DNA of 64,000 nucleotides. Origin: Micromonospora craniellae (GTDB lineage: Bacteria; Actinomycetota; Actinomycetes; Mycobacteriales; Micromonosporaceae). Positions 51,919-60,780 of this stretch are shown piece by piece. Where the stretch lies: assembly GCF_014764405.1 (NCBI RefSeq), contig NZ_CP061725.1:124001-188000 (forward strand), given 5' to 3'. The notes below the pieces were generated by a model. That model was not told the DNA's origin, did no database searches, and was given only the letters and a program-made list of their open reading frames with translations. The translations under genes were made by a program, and so were the position numbers. Positions within the stretch are counted from its first letter, which is position 1; each line of letters starts with the position of its first letter.

Positions 51919-53517
51919 CTACTCGACGTAGCGGGCGAGGTAGCCGCGGTATCTGGGGCGGATGTCGTGGTCGAGTTGGTCGAGGAACTGCTCGTAGCAC
52001 TGGCTGGCGACGTCGAGACTGCGACCGTGTCGCAGTGCGCGCTCGGCCCACCGCTCGGCGGCCTCGGAGGCGATCCGCCTGACCGCGTGCTCCCAACCGT
52101 CGGTGGACGGGCGCGGGCTGATCTCCGCGTCCAACGCTTCGGCGAGGGTGTGCAAGAAGGCGTCGAAGGGCCCGGAGAGCAGTGGCCAGTACGTCAGGTC
52201 GAGACCGACGGACGCGGTCGACCTGAACTCCGCACGGTACTGCCGCTCCATCTGGTTGAGCGCGCTGCCGACCTGGTTGGCCAGTTCGATACTGCGTCCG
52301 ATAATCACGCCGGCCACCTGATGGTCGGAGCGCAACAGCGCGACCGGGGCCGCGACCGTCTCCTCCATGGTCTGCTGCACGACCGAACCCTTGCTGTCGA
52401 GCTGCTGCCCGAAGACCCGCAGGGTGTAGACGGCCTTCCGAGGGATCACGTCCTTCACGACCATCGCGGCGACATGATCGAGGGCTAGTGGCCGCTGCCA
52501 GTGCCGATCCTCGGAGGCAACCGGGGCGAGCAGCATCTCCTGGCTGAACCGCCACACCCCCCGGTGCTCCTGGAGCCGTACAGCGTACCAGGGGCCGTAC
52601 TTGGGTGTGGTAGTGCCCCTCCTGGTGGTGCGGGCTTCTCTGATCCTCGGTCGGCGGTGGGCGGCCATCCACTCGTGATCTTCCAGCTCACCGGAGAGCC
52701 GGGTACCGGGGGTGATCACCACCCGGTCGACGTACGTCTGGCCGTCGACCCGCCGAGGCACCAGCCACACTCGGCGTGACGGCCAGGTGAGCAGGTCGGT
52801 CCAGCCCTTCGGGTGTCGCCGCGCTGGCTCTGGGTCGGGCGGCGGTGCCTCCCACGCCGGACGGTCGTCCAGGTCGGTCGTCCGGGGGCTCTCACCCGGC
52901 CGGTACGGCACGAGGTTGAGCAGCAGCGTCTCCTTGAGCGTGCTTCCCTCCACCAGGACCATTCCCAGGCCGTTGACCGGGGCGGCCTGGGAGGACTTGT
53001 CCTTCGCATACGGGGTCTTCATGCCGCCCGGGTCGTACGCCTGGAGGGTTACCAGCCACCGCGCGGCCTCGGCGGGCGTCAGGCGCACCTCGGCCTGCGC
53101 GGTGGTGTGGTCGAAGAGGGTGGTGTTGTTGCCGACCGCCCGGTAGGACACCAGCTTCGCCGCGCTGGACGCCGGGACACCGGCCACCGCCGGGCACTGG
53201 AGGAACGGCTGGACGGCGTCGAACAGCTCGAATCGGTCGGCGTGCAGCTTGGGTCTGGGCAACTGCTTCGCCCGCCACAGCCCTTCCCATTCATCGTCGT
53301 CGGCCGGGCCGTAGACCCGGTGCATCAGTGCCAGGACGAGTCGGTGCAGGGCGGCCGTCATCGGCGGACTCTGGCCGAGGATGCGGCGGATCTCGTGCGC
53401 CTCCGTCAACAGGGTCACGAGGTCGACGTCCTCGTGCGTGCCGTCCATCCACAGCACCGGCACCCACGGTTGCGTGGTCAGGTTGAAACGCACCGGCTCA
53501 CCCGTCCTGGTCGTCAT
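51919..53517 (-). CDS. cse1: Cascade large subunit Cse1
   Basis: A 532-residue protein: VRFNLTTQPWVPVLWMDGTH, EAHEIRRILGQSPPMTAALH, FELFDAVQPFLQCPAVAGVP and AARWLVTLQAYDPGGMKTPY are typical CasA segments. Recognises PAM and recruits Cas3. ATG 53517 is preferred (GAGG upstream); a TTG at 53523 is also open. The start overlaps the end of the small Cas3 C-terminal-domain gene by 20 bases. Slightly longer than E. coli CasA (502). Confidence 0.94.
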   Translation of the reverse strand: MTTRTGEPVRFNLTTQPWVPVLWMDGTHEDVDLVTLLTEAHEIRRILGQSPPMTAALHRLVLALMHRVYGPADDDEWEGLWRAKQLPRPKLHADRFELFDAVQPFLQCPAVAGVPASSAAKLVSYRAVGNNTTLFDHTTAQAEVRLTPAEAARWLVTLQAYDPGGMKTPYAKDKSSQAAPVNGLGMVLVEGSTLKETLLLNLVPYRPGESPRTTDLDDRPAWEAPPPDPEPARRHPKGWTDLLTWPSRRVWLVPRRVDGQTYVDRVVITPGTRLSGELEDHEWMAAHRRPRIREARTTRRGTTTPKYGPWYAVRLQEHRGVWRFSQEMLLAPVASEDRHWQRPLALDHVAAMVVKDVIPRKAVYTLRVFGQQLDSKGSVVQQTMEETVAAPVALLRSDHQVAGVIIGRSIELANQVGSALNQMERQYRAEFRSTASVGLDLTYWPLLSGPFDAFLHTLAEALDAEISPRPSTDGWEHAVRRIASEAAERWAERALRHGRSLDVASQCYEQFLDQLDHDIRPRYRGYLARYVE

Positions 53518-53893
53518 CGTCAAGGTCCTCGACCGGGCTCAAGACGCGCAGGCCGATCGCGTCGGAGTAGCGCACCGCCCACGCGCCCACCGTCCCCACC
53601 CCGTCACGCACCACGATCGGGTGAGAGTCGATGAGCCACGGCGAGGCGGCGAAGGTCGCCGGCACCGGGATCGCGCGCAGCGCGTCGAGCACGGTCGCCG
53701 GAGTTCCTTCGATCGCCGTAAGCCGGACCGTCGAGTCGAGCAGTTCGGACAGCGACTCCGGCCCAGGGGCCTGCCCGTCGGCGAGGTCGACGGGGCGCAG
53801 GCCCGCCACCGGCACCGTCCGCCCGTTCTCCTCGCGCAGCACGACCACGTCGACCCCATCGCCGAAGACCGAAGTCCCGCCGTACTCATCCAT
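53498..53893 (-). CDS. Separate Cas3 C-terminal domain
   Basis: A 131-residue frame starting DEYGGTSVFGDGVDVVVLRE and ending with VPATFAASPWLIDSHPIVV, WAVRYSDAIGLRVLSP and an acidic tail. This pattern (VVLLxR..G, LP..W..SPWL, LxYdxxxGL) is that of the C-terminal domain normally fused to type I-E Cas3 helicases. The upstream cas3 ends without it. The ATG lies within the last codons of cas3 (ATGGATGA), in a different frame. It may be a true split subunit or the product of a frameshift; the ATG overlap would still allow coupled translation. It also overlaps cse1. Confidence 0.75.
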   Translation of the reverse strand: MDEYGGTSVFGDGVDVVVLREENGRTVPVAGLRPVDLADGQAPGPESLSELLDSTVRLTAIEGTPATVLDALRAIPVPATFAASPWLIDSHPIVVRDGVGTVGAWAVRYSDAIGLRVLSPVEDLDDDDQDG

Positions 53894-56369
53894 CGCGGCG
53901 GCTCCGTCCGTCCGGCTTACGGGTGTGACCGCTGTGGCGTGGGTGTCGGGTGAGTTCACGGAGCGCGTCCGGCACCGTCGGGGGCGGGAGATAGAGGGCC
54001 TTGGCCATGTCGTGGTCGGCGCGTTGCGCCCGGTCGAGCTTCTGTTGCGCGCGGTGCCATCGAGTCTGCCAGCCGGCCGGGTACACGATCCGGTCCGGCT
54101 CCGAATAGACGGCGTCCACCATGTCCGGCACGTCGTCGGGCATCCGCAGCTCCTGCCGACCACGCAGCAGGGCCCAGGTCCGCAGCAGAACCGCATCCTG
54201 ATAGATGTTCGTGGTGTACAGCGGCCAGGTGGGGCCCGCATCGTTCTCGGTCACCCCCACCACCGCGAGGGTCGGCGGTGACTGAGGATCGATCTTCCGG
54301 AATCGGTGCAGCCGCCCGGCCCGCTGGATCAGGCTGTCGACCGGCGCCGGATCACTCACCATCGCGTCGAAGTCCAGGTCGAGGCTCTGCTCCAGCACCT
54401 GGGTCGCGACGACGACGAACCCCCCCTGCGGTGCCCGACTGCCGTCCCGGCCGAACCGCTCGCGCAACTCCTGCTCCACCGTGGCGCGCACCGCCGCCGT
54501 CAACTGACCGGTCAACGCCACGATCTGCGGTCGCTTCGAATCGGGCAGCCCGTTCGTCGCCTCTTCGAGCATCGCCACCGTGTGGTCGACCCGCCGCACG
54601 AGGTTGTGCACCACGGCGACGCCCCGTCCTACACGCGCCTGCCGCAGCACCCACTCGATGAGGTCGGCGTCGGTGAGCTGGAGCAACGCGATGCGCCGAT
54701 CCGCGTTGGTGTCGGAGGCTTCCGCCTGCACGACCTCGGGGACGCCCCGGTCGTCAAGCCAGAGCGCATGCGGGTAGGTCAGCGCGGGCAGGCTCACCTC
54801 CACCTCCTCGGGACGTGACCGCCGGACACCGGCGTACCAGTGGCGGAGCAGGGCCTCCCGGCGGACCCGGGGCAGGGTCGCGGACAGCAGAATCACCGGC
54901 ACCCCGAGCCGGCCCATCCACCACAGGATGCGGTCCAGGATCGTCGACATGTACACCTGATAGCCGTGGACCTCGTCGAGGATCAGCACCCGGTTGGAGA
55001 GCCCGACCAGCGGCACCGGAGCCCACGAGGACCGGATGCCCCCTTGCAGGATGCGGTCCACGGTGCCCACGGCCAGCGGGGCGAGTAGCGCCTTCAGCCG
55101 GGTGAACCACTCCCGCACGGCGGCGTCCTGAGCGCCGGCAGGATCGTCGGTGCCGACATGCTCCGCCGCGATCGGTTCCGACCGGGCCGTCCGAGCGCGC
55201 CGGTCGGCCAGGTGCTCGGCAGCGGTGCCGTGCAGCAGCTTCACCGACAACGTCGGGTCGACGCCCGCCACCAGCGCGTCGACCTCGTCGAACACCTGGT
55301 TGCTGGTGGCCCGGGTGGGCATGGCGACAAAGAACCCGGCGAGCCTGAGCCGGTCGACCAGACCGAAGGTCGCCTGGAGCGCGATCTTCGTCTTGCCCTC
55401 TCCCGTTGGAGCCTCGACGATCAGAATCCCCGGACGATGCTTGGTGCTAAGCATTCGCTCGCAGGCCCGTTGCAGCGGACGAGGCTGCTGCCCATAGAGC
55501 GCGACGAAACCGAGATCACCCGCCGGCTGCCACGCGGACCATCCGAGCCGGTGGACGACCTGCTCGACGGCACGCTCCCGGGCGAGCCGGAGATAGGCCA
55601 CCAGGTCGACATCGCTGCCGGCGTGGGTGGCCTTACGGATCGATCCGGAGGCGATCCAGTCGCTGACCGTGGTCAACCCGGCAAGCGCGACCGCGCCGCC
55701 GATCCCGAGCTGCACCTGCGACCAGCCGACCGTGCGGGGATCAGGCAACCCCAGCAACTCGGCGGTACGGCAGAACAACTCCTCGGCCCAACGCGCCCAT
55801 CGCCGCCCGCCGTGATCCGGCACGGCCACCTCGGCGTCGAGCAGCACACTGTCGGAGAAGAAGCTGCCGTGATGCCCGCCGATCGCCTGCGCCACCGTCC
55901 GGGCCGTCGCGGGCTCGGCTCCCCACTCGATCAGAAGCTGCCGGACATGGTGGCAGGTCAGGATCCCGTGCAGGGTGTCGGTCCGTCCGCCCCGGGCCCT
56001 GATCCGGCTCAGCCGGTCGGTCTGTACGACCGCCTCCGGCGGGAGCAGCCTTGCGGCGACATCGGCCCGCAACGCCTGGAAGGCGGGCGAGAGCTTGCCG
56101 AGATCGTGCACCCCGCAGAACAGGCCGACCCAGGTGGCGGTATGACCGCCGAGCGGGGCGAAGGCGACGTCGAGTTCCGCGCGGCAGGCGGCGCTGAGCA
56201 GCCGTTCGTAGAGCAGTTCAGCGACGGCGGCGGTGTCGAGCGTGTGGCAGATCAGGGGGTGCGGAACGGTTTCCTCGCCCTGTTTGGCCGCGCCGGCCTT
56301 GCCCCAGAAGGCACGGACGTCCACCTGCTCACCACTCAGAGGCACAGCGGCCACGCCCACCCCGTCCAT
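53886..56369 (-). CDS. cas3: CRISPR-associated nuclease/helicase Cas3 lacking its C-terminal domain
   Basis: An 827-residue protein with an N-terminal HD nuclease (PLICHTLDTAAVAELLYERL, GVHDLGKLSPAFQ, ILTCHHVRQLLIEWG, QAIGGHHGSFF) and a superfamily 2 helicase: Walker A VEAPTGEGKTKIALQA, DEVH box LILDEVHGYQVYM, motif III LLSATLPR, motif VI LIQRAGRLHRFR. Full-length actinomycete I-E Cas3 proteins run to about 930-960 residues; here the protein stops at GHTRKPDGRSRRDG and the missing domain is in the next overlapping frame. First gene of the cas operon. Degrades DNA bound by Cascade. Confidence 0.94.
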   Translation of the reverse strand: MDGVGVAAVPLSGEQVDVRAFWGKAGAAKQGEETVPHPLICHTLDTAAVAELLYERLLSAACRAELDVAFAPLGGHTATWVGLFCGVHDLGKLSPAFQALRADVAARLLPPEAVVQTDRLSRIRARGGRTDTLHGILTCHHVRQLLIEWGAEPATARTVAQAIGGHHGSFFSDSVLLDAEVAVPDHGGRRWARWAEELFCRTAELLGLPDPRTVGWSQVQLGIGGAVALAGLTTVSDWIASGSIRKATHAGSDVDLVAYLRLARERAVEQVVHRLGWSAWQPAGDLGFVALYGQQPRPLQRACERMLSTKHRPGILIVEAPTGEGKTKIALQATFGLVDRLRLAGFFVAMPTRATSNQVFDEVDALVAGVDPTLSVKLLHGTAAEHLADRRARTARSEPIAAEHVGTDDPAGAQDAAVREWFTRLKALLAPLAVGTVDRILQGGIRSSWAPVPLVGLSNRVLILDEVHGYQVYMSTILDRILWWMGRLGVPVILLSATLPRVRREALLRHWYAGVRRSRPEEVEVSLPALTYPHALWLDDRGVPEVVQAEASDTNADRRIALLQLTDADLIEWVLRQARVGRGVAVVHNLVRRVDHTVAMLEEATNGLPDSKRPQIVALTGQLTAAVRATVEQELRERFGRDGSRAPQGGFVVVATQVLEQSLDLDFDAMVSDPAPVDSLIQRAGRLHRFRKIDPQSPPTLAVVGVTENDAGPTWPLYTTNIYQDAVLLRTWALLRGRQELRMPDDVPDMVDAVYSEPDRIVYPAGWQTRWHRAQQKLDRAQRADHDMAKALYLPPPTVPDALRELTRHPRHSGHTRKPDGRSRRDG

Positions 56370-56561
56370 TTCCGACTATCAGTGCTAACTCGTCAACGAG
56401 CCACAGGCTCATGCTCTGTGGTAGTCATGCGACGAGTACCGAGAATGACCGGTCGGAGATCAACCATCAAAGCACCTGTCAGGAACGTGACATACTGCTG
56501 CATATCCCTGCCAGGCAGGGGTGATCCATAGCTCGCCGACGCGGGCATGCCGTGGAGATCG

Positions 56562-56587
56562 CATTCCCCGCGCTCGCGGGGGTGGGG
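56562..56587 (-). other. Orphan CRISPR-repeat-like sequence upstream of cas3
   Basis: On the minus strand, about 195 bases before the cas3 start, CCCCCGCGAGCGCGGGGAAT followed by GCGATC resembles the array repeat stem (CTCCCCGCGCACGCGGGGAT) followed by the GATC-like handle end. Only one unit is present. It could be a degenerate repeat able to yield a crRNA-like RNA, or a simple GC hairpin. Confidence 0.4.
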
Positions 56588-56610
56588 CCGAGGGAATCGC
56601 CCCTCGGCCC
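56585..56610. terminator. Perfect 10-bp hairpin in the cas3/methylase intergenic region
   Basis: GGGCCGAGGG, six bases, CCCTCGGCCC is a perfect inverted repeat next to the repeat-like element, in the 447-bp gap between divergent cas3 and the methylase-like gene. No T tract. The rest of the gap (56370-56561 and 56611-56816) shows no gene; promoters for both directions should lie here. Confidence 0.45.
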
Positions 56611-56816
56611 AATCTCCGGCGAAGATCACATCCGCACGATGATACACAAGATCAAGACCACCAGGCAGATCACCTCCACCTGCGGCAGAGTCACCGAAAG
56701 CTGAATGTTGGGGCGGACGGACACTCTTGCTCCTCAAGTAGCTTGCTGATGCTGGAATGCCAACGCCGTGACCGACGCGGTGACGACTGTAGCAAAGCGA
56801 CGGTCGCTGGATCCGC

Positions 56817-58811
56817 TTGACGGCCCGCGTCGTCGTGTCGCGCGCCAACGGCGTGGAGTTCGAGGCGTTGGCCTTCTCCCTCGACGGATCGCGACTCGCG
56901 GCCGGGGCGAAGGACAACACCATCCGCATCTGGGCGTGGCGGCACATCGAGAGCCACCAGCCGGCGGCGCAGATCAGCGACGTGCTCGGCATCGCCGGCG
57001 CGTTCCTGCTCACCCGGGCCGACGAGACCGCGTCCCTCACCGAGGGTCTGCCCACTCCTCGACAACTCACCACCCGCCTGCGTGCCCTCGACCCCGTTCT
57101 GGCCGCGATGGTGGGTGCCGTGCTGCCGAAGCAGTGGAGCGCCCCGCTCACCACGCTGCTGCGCACGCTCGACGAACTCAGCTCGGAACAGGGCGCGGAG
57201 GCCGCATTCGAACACCTGCACGGCCGGTACGTCTCCTCCGCCCAGTCGCTGTCCGGCCTCGCCGGCACCCCGGACGTCGTCGCCGAGGTGATGGTGGCCC
57301 TCGCCGGGTCCGGAGCCCGCACCCTCGACTTCACCAGCGGCACCGGCTCGATCCTTCGCGTGGCCGCCGACCGGGCGCTGCGACACGGCGCCGTGACCCG
57401 CTGCCACGCACAGGAGATCAACCCGCAGTACGCCCTGATCACCCTGCTGCGGCTGTGGTTCGTTCACTTGCGTGCCCGGCGCACCACGCCAGACGCCGAG
57501 CCGCCCGTCGTGCACGTCGGCGACAGCCTGATCGCCGACGCGCTGCCCGGCCTACAGGCCGACGTCGTCGTGGCGAACTTCCCCTTCGGCGTACACGACT
57601 GGGGTCACGACCAGCTCGCCTACGATCCTCGCTGGACCTACGGCCTGCCCCCTCGCACCGAACCGGAACTCGCCTGGGTGCAACACGCGCTGGCCCACCT
57701 CTCCCCCGGCGGGACCGCCGTCGTGCTCATGCCTCCGGCTGCCGCGGCGCGCTCGGCAGGTCGACGCGTCCGCGCCGAGCTGGTCCGTCGTGGCGCGCTT
57801 CGGGCGGTCGTCGCCCTGCCGGCCGGGCTGATGCCGCCGGCCGGCCTCGGCCTGCACGTGTGGGTGCTCACCCAGCCCGATCCGCGCCAGCCACCAACCG
57901 GTGACCTGCTCGTGCTCGACGCCACCGCCACGCCGGCCAGCCGCACCCTCGCCGGGAGCGTCAGCGCCGCCTGGGACTCCTACCGCACCGACGGGTACGC
58001 GGAGCTGCCCGGCGTGCACCGCGCGGTACCCGCCATCGAGGTACTCGACGACCAGGTCGACCTGACCCCACAACGCCACCTGCCGCAAGCCGGTGGCCCC
58101 GCCGCCGACCCGGTCGAGCTCCTCGCCAGGATCGACGGCCTCGCCCAACTCCTCGACGAGGTGCGCCATGGCCTTCCGGCGATACGACAGGAAGCGAAAG
58201 CGGCGCTGCGCGAAGCTCCCCGGGCCGACATCATCGACCTGATCCGGTCCGGCAGCGTCTCCGTGCACCGCGCCGCCTCGCGGAGTCGCAGATCCGGCGT
58301 CACCGCCACCAGCACCGTGCTCACCATCGCCGACATCCTGTCCGGTGGTCCCGCCACCGGCACGACGACCCGCCTCGCCGACGACAACCCGGGACCGCAG
58401 GTACGCCCCGGCGACGTCCTCGTCCCCGCGATCGGACAGCGGATCAACGCACGAGTGGCCACCGATGATCAGGTGGGCGCCGAACTCGGGTCAGGTGCGC
58501 AGCTACTGCGTGTCGACACCGCTCGCTTCGATCCGTGGTTCGTCGCCGGGATCATCTCCCGTAGCGACAACCTGCGCCTGGCCGGGCGTCCCTCCAGCAC
58601 CGCCAACGGCGCGCTCCGCATCGACATACGGCGGCTCAGCATCCCCGTGGTGCCGTTGACGCAGCAACGCGCGTACGGGCGGGCTTTTCGTCAGCTCGTG
58701 GAGTTCCGCAGCAAGCTGGACCGCGCGGCGGCGGCGGGCGGCGCACTTGCCCGCGAGATCAGCGACAGCCTGGCAGCGGGCACCCTCGACCTCGGGTCCG
58801 GACCGACCTGA
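56817..58811 (+). CDS. N6-adenine DNA methylase-like protein with WD40-like N-terminal segment
   Basis: About 664 residues from TTG 56817 (or a GTG about seven codons on). Residues 8-42 read FEALAFSLDGSRLAAGAKDN and TIRIWAWR, a single WD40-type blade. From about residue 50 it is an HsdM-like methylase: motif I region TLDFTSGTGSILRVAADR, catalytic VVVANFPFGVHDWG (NPPF class, here NFPF), then GGTAVVLMPPAAAARSAGRR. A C-terminal specificity-like part (VRPGDVLVPAIGQRINARVA) resembles HsdS-type domains. The helix-turn-helix N-terminus I associate with this actinomycete family is replaced by the blade. It may be a fusion or a 5'-truncated gene. No restriction subunit is adjacent. Confidence 0.7.
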   Translation: MTARVVVSRANGVEFEALAFSLDGSRLAAGAKDNTIRIWAWRHIESHQPAAQISDVLGIAGAFLLTRADETASLTEGLPTPRQLTTRLRALDPVLAAMVGAVLPKQWSAPLTTLLRTLDELSSEQGAEAAFEHLHGRYVSSAQSLSGLAGTPDVVAEVMVALAGSGARTLDFTSGTGSILRVAADRALRHGAVTRCHAQEINPQYALITLLRLWFVHLRARRTTPDAEPPVVHVGDSLIADALPGLQADVVVANFPFGVHDWGHDQLAYDPRWTYGLPPRTEPELAWVQHALAHLSPGGTAVVLMPPAAAARSAGRRVRAELVRRGALRAVVALPAGLMPPAGLGLHVWVLTQPDPRQPPTGDLLVLDATATPASRTLAGSVSAAWDSYRTDGYAELPGVHRAVPAIEVLDDQVDLTPQRHLPQAGGPAADPVELLARIDGLAQLLDEVRHGLPAIRQEAKAALREAPRADIIDLIRSGSVSVHRAASRSRRSGVTATSTVLTIADILSGGPATGTTTRLADDNPGPQVRPGDVLVPAIGQRINARVATDDQVGAELGSGAQLLRVDTARFDPWFVAGIISRSDNLRLAGRPSSTANGALRIDIRRLSIPVVPLTQQRAYGRAFRQLVEFRSKLDRAAAAGGALAREISDSLAAGTLDLGSGPT

Positions 58812-58891
58812 CCATTGACGACGACCGCGACGGCCGGGCGCTGCTCCACACGGTCGCCGGGGCCACGGTCGGCCCCGGCGACAGCGGGCGA

Positions 58892-59377
58892 TCAGGAGGC
58901 GATCAGGTCGTCGATCTGGTTGATCGCCGAGGAGGTACCCTCCACCACACCCATGTCCAGCACCTTCTGAAGCGCCTCGGCGGAGGCGTAGGTGCCCACG
59001 TAGGTCGCGCGGGTGCCGCCCTCGTGCGGGGTGAAGGTGTAGACGTTCTTCGAGACGGGCGCATCCGGGACAGGTGTGAAGTCGAGGTCGGCGAAGCCGT
59101 CGTCGAAGGAGAGCCCTCGCGGCGCGTCCACGGCGGTGATGAGCCAGTATCCGGCGTAGCGCTCGCCCTCGGGGCTGGTCATGTAGTAGGTGACCCGGCC
59201 GCCGGGGGTGAGGTCGTGGTCGACCACGGTGGCCGGGTAGGTCGGTGGTCCCCAGATCTTTTCCAGCTGGCGTGGGTCGGCGTACACCTGCCAGATGCGT
59301 TCCACGGGGGCGGCGAAGTCGGCGGTGATGGTCAGGGTCAGGTTGTCGAGGTCTTGCTGGACGTCGGTGACGGGCAT
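58892..59377 (-). CDS. SRPBCC/AHSA1-family protein
   Basis: A 161-residue START-like protein: TITADFAAPVERIWQVYADP, LEKIWGPPTYPATVVDHDLT, GGRVTYYMTSPEGERYAGYW and a C-terminal helix SAEALQKVLDMGVVEGTSSA. It starts 3 bases after an ArsR gene, a very common actinomycete pair in which both genes are co-transcribed. Probably binds a small hydrophobic ligand in the cavity of the fold; substrate unknown. Confidence 0.9.
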   Translation of the reverse strand: MPVTDVQQDLDNLTLTITADFAAPVERIWQVYADPRQLEKIWGPPTYPATVVDHDLTPGGRVTYYMTSPEGERYAGYWLITAVDAPRGLSFDDGFADLDFTPVPDAPVSKNVYTFTPHEGGTRATYVGTYASAEALQKVLDMGVVEGTSSAINQIDDLIAS

Positions 59378-59380
59378 GGT

Positions 59381-59722
59381 TCAGTCCTCCTGGTCGGGAT
59401 CGGATGTGATGAGCGCGTCGATGCGGGTGATGCGGCCGCGCCAGATGTGTTCGAGTTCGGTGAGCATGGCTGTCGCTGATCGCACTGCCTGCATGTCGCC
59501 GCTGGCCAGTTGTTCGCGGCCGTTGCGTCGTTTGGTCAGCAGCCCGGCTCTTTCCAGCACGGCGACGTGTTTCTGTACGGCGGCGAAGCTCATGTCGTAC
59601 TTGATGGCGAGTGTCGAGATGGAGTGTTCTCCGGCCAGCACGCGGCGGAGGATGTCGCGTCGGGTGCGGTCGGCGAGTGCGTGGAACAGGGTGTCTGCCC
59701 GGTCCTCATTCGTCTCCGTCAC
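59381..59722 (-). CDS. ArsR-family transcriptional regulator
   Basis: A 113-residue winged-helix protein: TLFHALADRTRRDILRRVLA, the HTH SISTLAIKYDMSFAAVQKHV and the wing GLLTKRRNGREQLASG. No metal-binding cysteines. GTG 59722 is chosen because a complete promoter ends 6 bases before it (leaderless); an upstream start at 59758 would lie in the promoter. It is expected to autoregulate itself and the SRPBCC gene. Confidence 0.9.
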   Translation of the reverse strand: MTETNEDRADTLFHALADRTRRDILRRVLAGEHSISTLAIKYDMSFAAVQKHVAVLERAGLLTKRRNGREQLASGDMQAVRSATAMLTELEHIWRGRITRIDALITSDPDQED

Positions 59723-59758
59723 CAGACGACCATACAACCATCCGGTTGTACGTTGCAA
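59723..59758 (-). promoter_or_regulatory. ArsR promoter with palindromic operator
   Basis: On the minus strand, TTGCAA (59753-59758), 18 bases, TATGGT (59729-59734), then 6 bases to GTG. The spacer holds a perfect palindrome TACAACC-ATCC-GGTTGTA (59733-59750), the likely ArsR site blocking polymerase. Confidence 0.78.
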
Positions 59759-59970
59759 GTGTTTCCACCCGCCAGCGGCTTTCGGTCACCCCGGTGGGAT
59801 CCGGGCTGCGCGGGCATGGCGAGACGTGTTCGGCCGTCGACGCGCGTTAGGCTGAAGGCCGCCTGCGAGATGCTCATCCGGCCTGTCCATCCGAACCGAA
59901 GGGCATGATCTTGAGAGTCGAAGTGAAGAGAAACGGCAAGGTTGATCTTTAGCGCCGCAGGTCAGGAAGT
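59759..59970 (+). promoter_or_regulatory. Leader of CRISPR array 2
   Basis: The last 35 bases, including TTGATCTTTAGCGCCGCAGG and TCAGGAAGT, match the array 1 leader with two differences. The rest shows no gene. Transcription should run on the plus strand into array 2. Confidence 0.82.
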
Positions 59971-60780
59971 CTGCTCCCCGCGCACGCGGGGATGATCCTC
60001 TCCGCCATGGACTTTGCATTGTGCTTCGGGTCCTGCTCCCCGCGCACGCGGGGATGATCCCGGCTTCGGCTCCGGACGCGGCGGCGACGGTGCCTGCTCC
60101 CCGCGCACGCGGGGATGATCCCGCAGCCGCACGATGCTGTTGGCGCCGGAGGTGCTGCTCCCCGCGCACGCGGGGATGATCCCGACGCCCGACCGATCCT
60201 CGGCGACCTCGTCACCTGCTCCCCGCGCACGCGGGGATGATCCCTGGGGACCAGACGAGCTGTGCCCCAAGGTCGTCTGCTCCCCGCGCACGCGGGGATG
60301 ATCCCGTGCACCAACCCGACTACCACTGGGCGCCACCCTGCTCCCCGCGCACGCGGGGATGATCCCTTCACCAGCCGCAGCGCGTTCACGCTCGGCGGCT
60401 GCTCCCCGCGCACGCGGGGATGATCCTGAGCAGGTGACGACGGCGGCGGCGGCGAAACGCTGCTCCCCGCGCACGCGGGGATGATCCTCTGCGCTCCCGG
60501 CGGGGGCATTGTCGCTGTAGCTGCTCCCCGCGCACGCGGGGATGATCCCCGGGACGGGCACGGTTTCGCGATCGTGGTCGGCTGCTCCCCGCGCACGCGG
60601 GGATGATCCGGTCCGAGCCACCGTGGACGATGCCCCGTTCATCTGCTCCCCGCGCACGCGGGGATGATCCCCCGCAGGCACGGCAGTGATCGGCGTCGTA
60701 CCGCTGCTCCCCGCGCACGCGGGGATGATCCCGCGGCCAGCACGGGCGACACGCACTCGGCGAGCGCCAGCTGCTCCCCG
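59971..60780 (+). CRISPR. Type I-E CRISPR array 2, 13 repeats plus a truncated terminal repeat
   Basis: The repeat, CTGCTCCCCGCG..GGGATGATCC (28 bp), is the same as in array 1 and occurs at 59971, 60033, 60094, 60155, 60216, 60277, 60338, 60399, 60460, 60521, 60582, 60643 and 60704. A last CTGCTCCCCG at 60771-60780 stops abruptly after 10 bases, following a longer 39-bp interval. Leader at the low-coordinate side. It has no own cas genes and would be served by the operon at 46-56 kb. Confidence 0.97.

Noticed and set aside
55158..56531. 457-residue plus-strand frame opposite cas3
   Set aside because: Antisense shadow; the minus strand encodes all Cas3 motifs.
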